A stretch of 43,037 nucleotides of DNA from Urechidicola sp. (GTDB lineage Bacteria; Bacteroidota; Bacteroidia; Flavobacteriales; Flavobacteriaceae). The stretch is from assembly GCA_028599075.1 (NCBI GenBank), contig JAQRMW010000167.1:1-43037 (forward strand), written 5' to 3'. The position numbers were made by a program, and so were the translations under genes. A model generated the notes under the pieces. It worked only from the letters and a program-made list of their open reading frames with translations. It made no database searches and was not told where the DNA came from. Shown one piece after another: positions 41,897-43,037 of this stretch; position 1 is the stretch's first letter; each line of letters opens with the position of its first letter.

Positions 41897-42937
41897 ATGA
41901 AACGTATCAAACCATTTTACATACAAAACCGATTTTTCTATGCCTGCGTTGTCATTGTAATATTGTTTGTTGTCAGTTTTGTATTTCCTAGATTGTTTAA
42001 CATTGTTCGTATGCTATTAGTTGGCTTAGGAGTTTTTGCATTTATTGATGTACTCATCTTATTTTCTGCTAAAAAGGGGATAGAAGCTAATAGAATTCTT
42101 CCAGAAAAGTTTTCGAATGGAGATCAAAATCCTATTGAAATTGTACTTAAAAACAGATATACGATTCCGGTAACTATAAAAATTATTGATGAAATTCCTG
42201 AACAGTTTCAAGTTAGAGATTTTAAAATTAATAGAAAATTAAAAGCATCTTCAAACTCAAAACTGCAATATGAGTTAAGACCAACTGAACGAGGTGAATT
42301 TCATTTTGGAAAGTTGAATGTTTATGTTTCAACTATTTTTGGACTTATTGCTCGTCGGTATATTTTTGATGACAAAGCAATGGTGCCAACTTACCCAAGC
42401 TTCATTCAGTTGCGAAAATATAATCTGTTAGCAATTACCAATAACCTTAGTCATTTTGGTATTAAAAAAGTAAGAAAAATTGGCCAGACAATGGAGTTTG
42501 AGCAAATTAAGGAATATGTTCATGGTGATGATTTGCGGACTGTAAATTGGAAAGCTACTGCCAAAAAAAGTCAATTGATGGTCAATCAATTTCAGGATGA
42601 AAAATCTCAGCCAATATATTCTGTAATAGATAAAGGACGAGTCATGAAAATGCCTTTTGGTGGATTGACCTTATTAGATTACGCTATTAATGCGTCTTTA
42701 GTTATTTCGAATGTAGCGTTGAAAAAACACGATAAAGCTGGAATCTTTTCTTTTTCTAAGAAAGTTGAAAACATGGTAGTTGCAGAAAGAAGAACCTCGC
42801 AAATGAACTTAATTTTAGAGTCGCTTTATAATGTTAAAACCGATTTTTATGAAAGTGATTTTAGTCGTTTATATGCAGATGTAAAACGCAGAATTACTCA
42901 TAGAAGCTTAATTTTATTAGGGTTCAAGATAACTTAA
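41897..42937 (+). pseudogene. DUF58 domain protein, interrupted by IS1595 element
   Basis: The frame gives an N-terminal pair of membrane helices (about 12-55), a beta-rich middle and the DUF58 block VRKIGQTMEFEQIKEYVHGDDLRTVNWKATAKKSQLMVNQFQDEKSQPIY. It runs to RRITHRSLILL at 42919. The next codons GFKIT and the TAA come from the insertion sequence. Intact family members go on for several tens of residues (the C-terminal end of the von Willebrand A-like fold), so the product is truncated at 341 native residues and probably non-functional. It would normally partner with the upstream MoxR ATPase. Confidence 0.85.
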
Positions 42938-43037
42938 GAGGGTTATCTTTGATTAATTTTAGGGTGCTAATATACAAATTTTTATTTCTATAATTATAAC
43001 GATATTCACATTCCTTTAAATGTAAAAAGAACTTGTG
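42921..43037 (-). mobile_element. IS1595-family insertion sequence, 3' end (cut by window edge)
   Basis: The terminal inverted repeat GGTTCAAGATAACTTA begins at 42921, directly after the DUF58 codons, and is an imperfect inverted match to the end at 99-114. Inside it lies the 3' end of a transposase gene on the minus strand. Orientation is the same as the left copy (both minus), so the two copies are direct repeats around the window. Confidence 0.85.
42924..43037 (-). CDS. IS1595-family transposase, C-terminal 37 residues (partial)
   Basis: Reading in from the right edge, the minus strand encodes HKFFLHLKECEYRYNYRNKN followed by LYISTLKLIKDNPLKLS and a TGA that lies within the terminal repeat. 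The pattern F-x-L-H-L-K-E-C-E-x-R-(F/Y)-N-x-R is the characteristic C-terminus of IS1595 DDE transposases. The stop codon overlaps the inverted repeat, typical of compact IS elements. Confidence 0.85.
   Translation of the reverse strand, partial: HKFFLHLKECEYRYNYRNKNLYISTLKLIKDNPLKLS

Noticed and set aside
1-43037. Window as a circular replicon closed through a single IS copy
   Set aside because: The 8 bp next to the two IS ends (ATAATTTT and TTTATTAG) are not a target duplication, and the genes are chromosomal housekeeping genes.

Overview
The window is an AT-rich chromosomal segment from a member of the Bacteroidota, almost certainly family Flavobacteriaceae. The evidence is the gene content: a 312-residue NusB, DUF3276 (PUR-like), a DUF5916 outer-membrane protein, a BatA-domain protein and a gliding-bacteria-type MoxR/DUF58 locus. 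Promoters also fit, being of the Bacteroidota type (TTG, 19-nt spacer, TAnnTTTG), for example at 11138-11167 and 21857-21886. No rRNA, tRNA or CRISPR array was seen. About 45 protein genes fill the window tightly, mostly housekeeping genes in short operons.

Both ends are pieces of an IS1595-family insertion sequence. Positions 1-114 hold the 5' end of a transposase gene plus one terminal inverted repeat. Positions 42921-43037 hold the 3' end of a transposase gene plus the other repeat. Both copies point the same way (minus strand), so the 42.8 kb between them lies between directly repeated IS copies. The right copy has interrupted the DUF58 gene.

Layout. Positions 195-8427 are all on the minus strand: DUF5916 protein, LolD-like ATPase, MTA/SAH nucleosidase, BatA protein, a dihydroorotase-like protein lacking its metal ligands, DUF4870 and an alpha/beta hydrolase. 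sucC follows at 8685. A membrane coiled-coil protein, DUF3276 and an MdlA/MsbA-like ABC exporter (10015-12951, minus) diverge from a plus-strand run of nusB, DUF1573 lipoprotein, yajC, ybbR-like, coaE, histidine kinase and response regulator (13049-18909). Positions 19005-27615 mix an esterase lipoprotein, a YciO-type protein, a glycosyltransferase, cold-shock protein, an orphan HsdR-N nuclease, holA, an M28 peptidase lipoprotein, FecDE-type uptake genes, rdgB and an Lrp regulator. The Lrp regulator diverges from a Cys/Met-metabolism PLP enzyme (27739-29040). Then come rlmH with a secreted protein of unknown function, nadC, a four-helix-bundle gene, yihY, kdsB, hisS (with a large extra internal segment) and folE. 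The last block, 36182-42920, is RDD, SpoIIM-like, a multi-pass membrane protein, DUF4129, DUF4350, MoxR and DUF58, a conserved but poorly understood envelope system.

The most unusual feature is a roughly 450-bp unit at 31598-32050. It holds a single four-helix-bundle (23S-IVP/S23 family) gene bounded by inverted arrays of a degenerate 8-bp unit (GGTTCAAA). A solo four-unit array of the same octamer sits at 5177-5208, immediately before mtnN. Another period-8 array of different sequence sits across the start of the FecE-like gene, which appears to use a TTG start. Together these suggest a small repeat-bounded element family that inserts between operon genes. Other repeats include two-armed REP/BIME-like palindromes after sucC and after the PLP enzyme.
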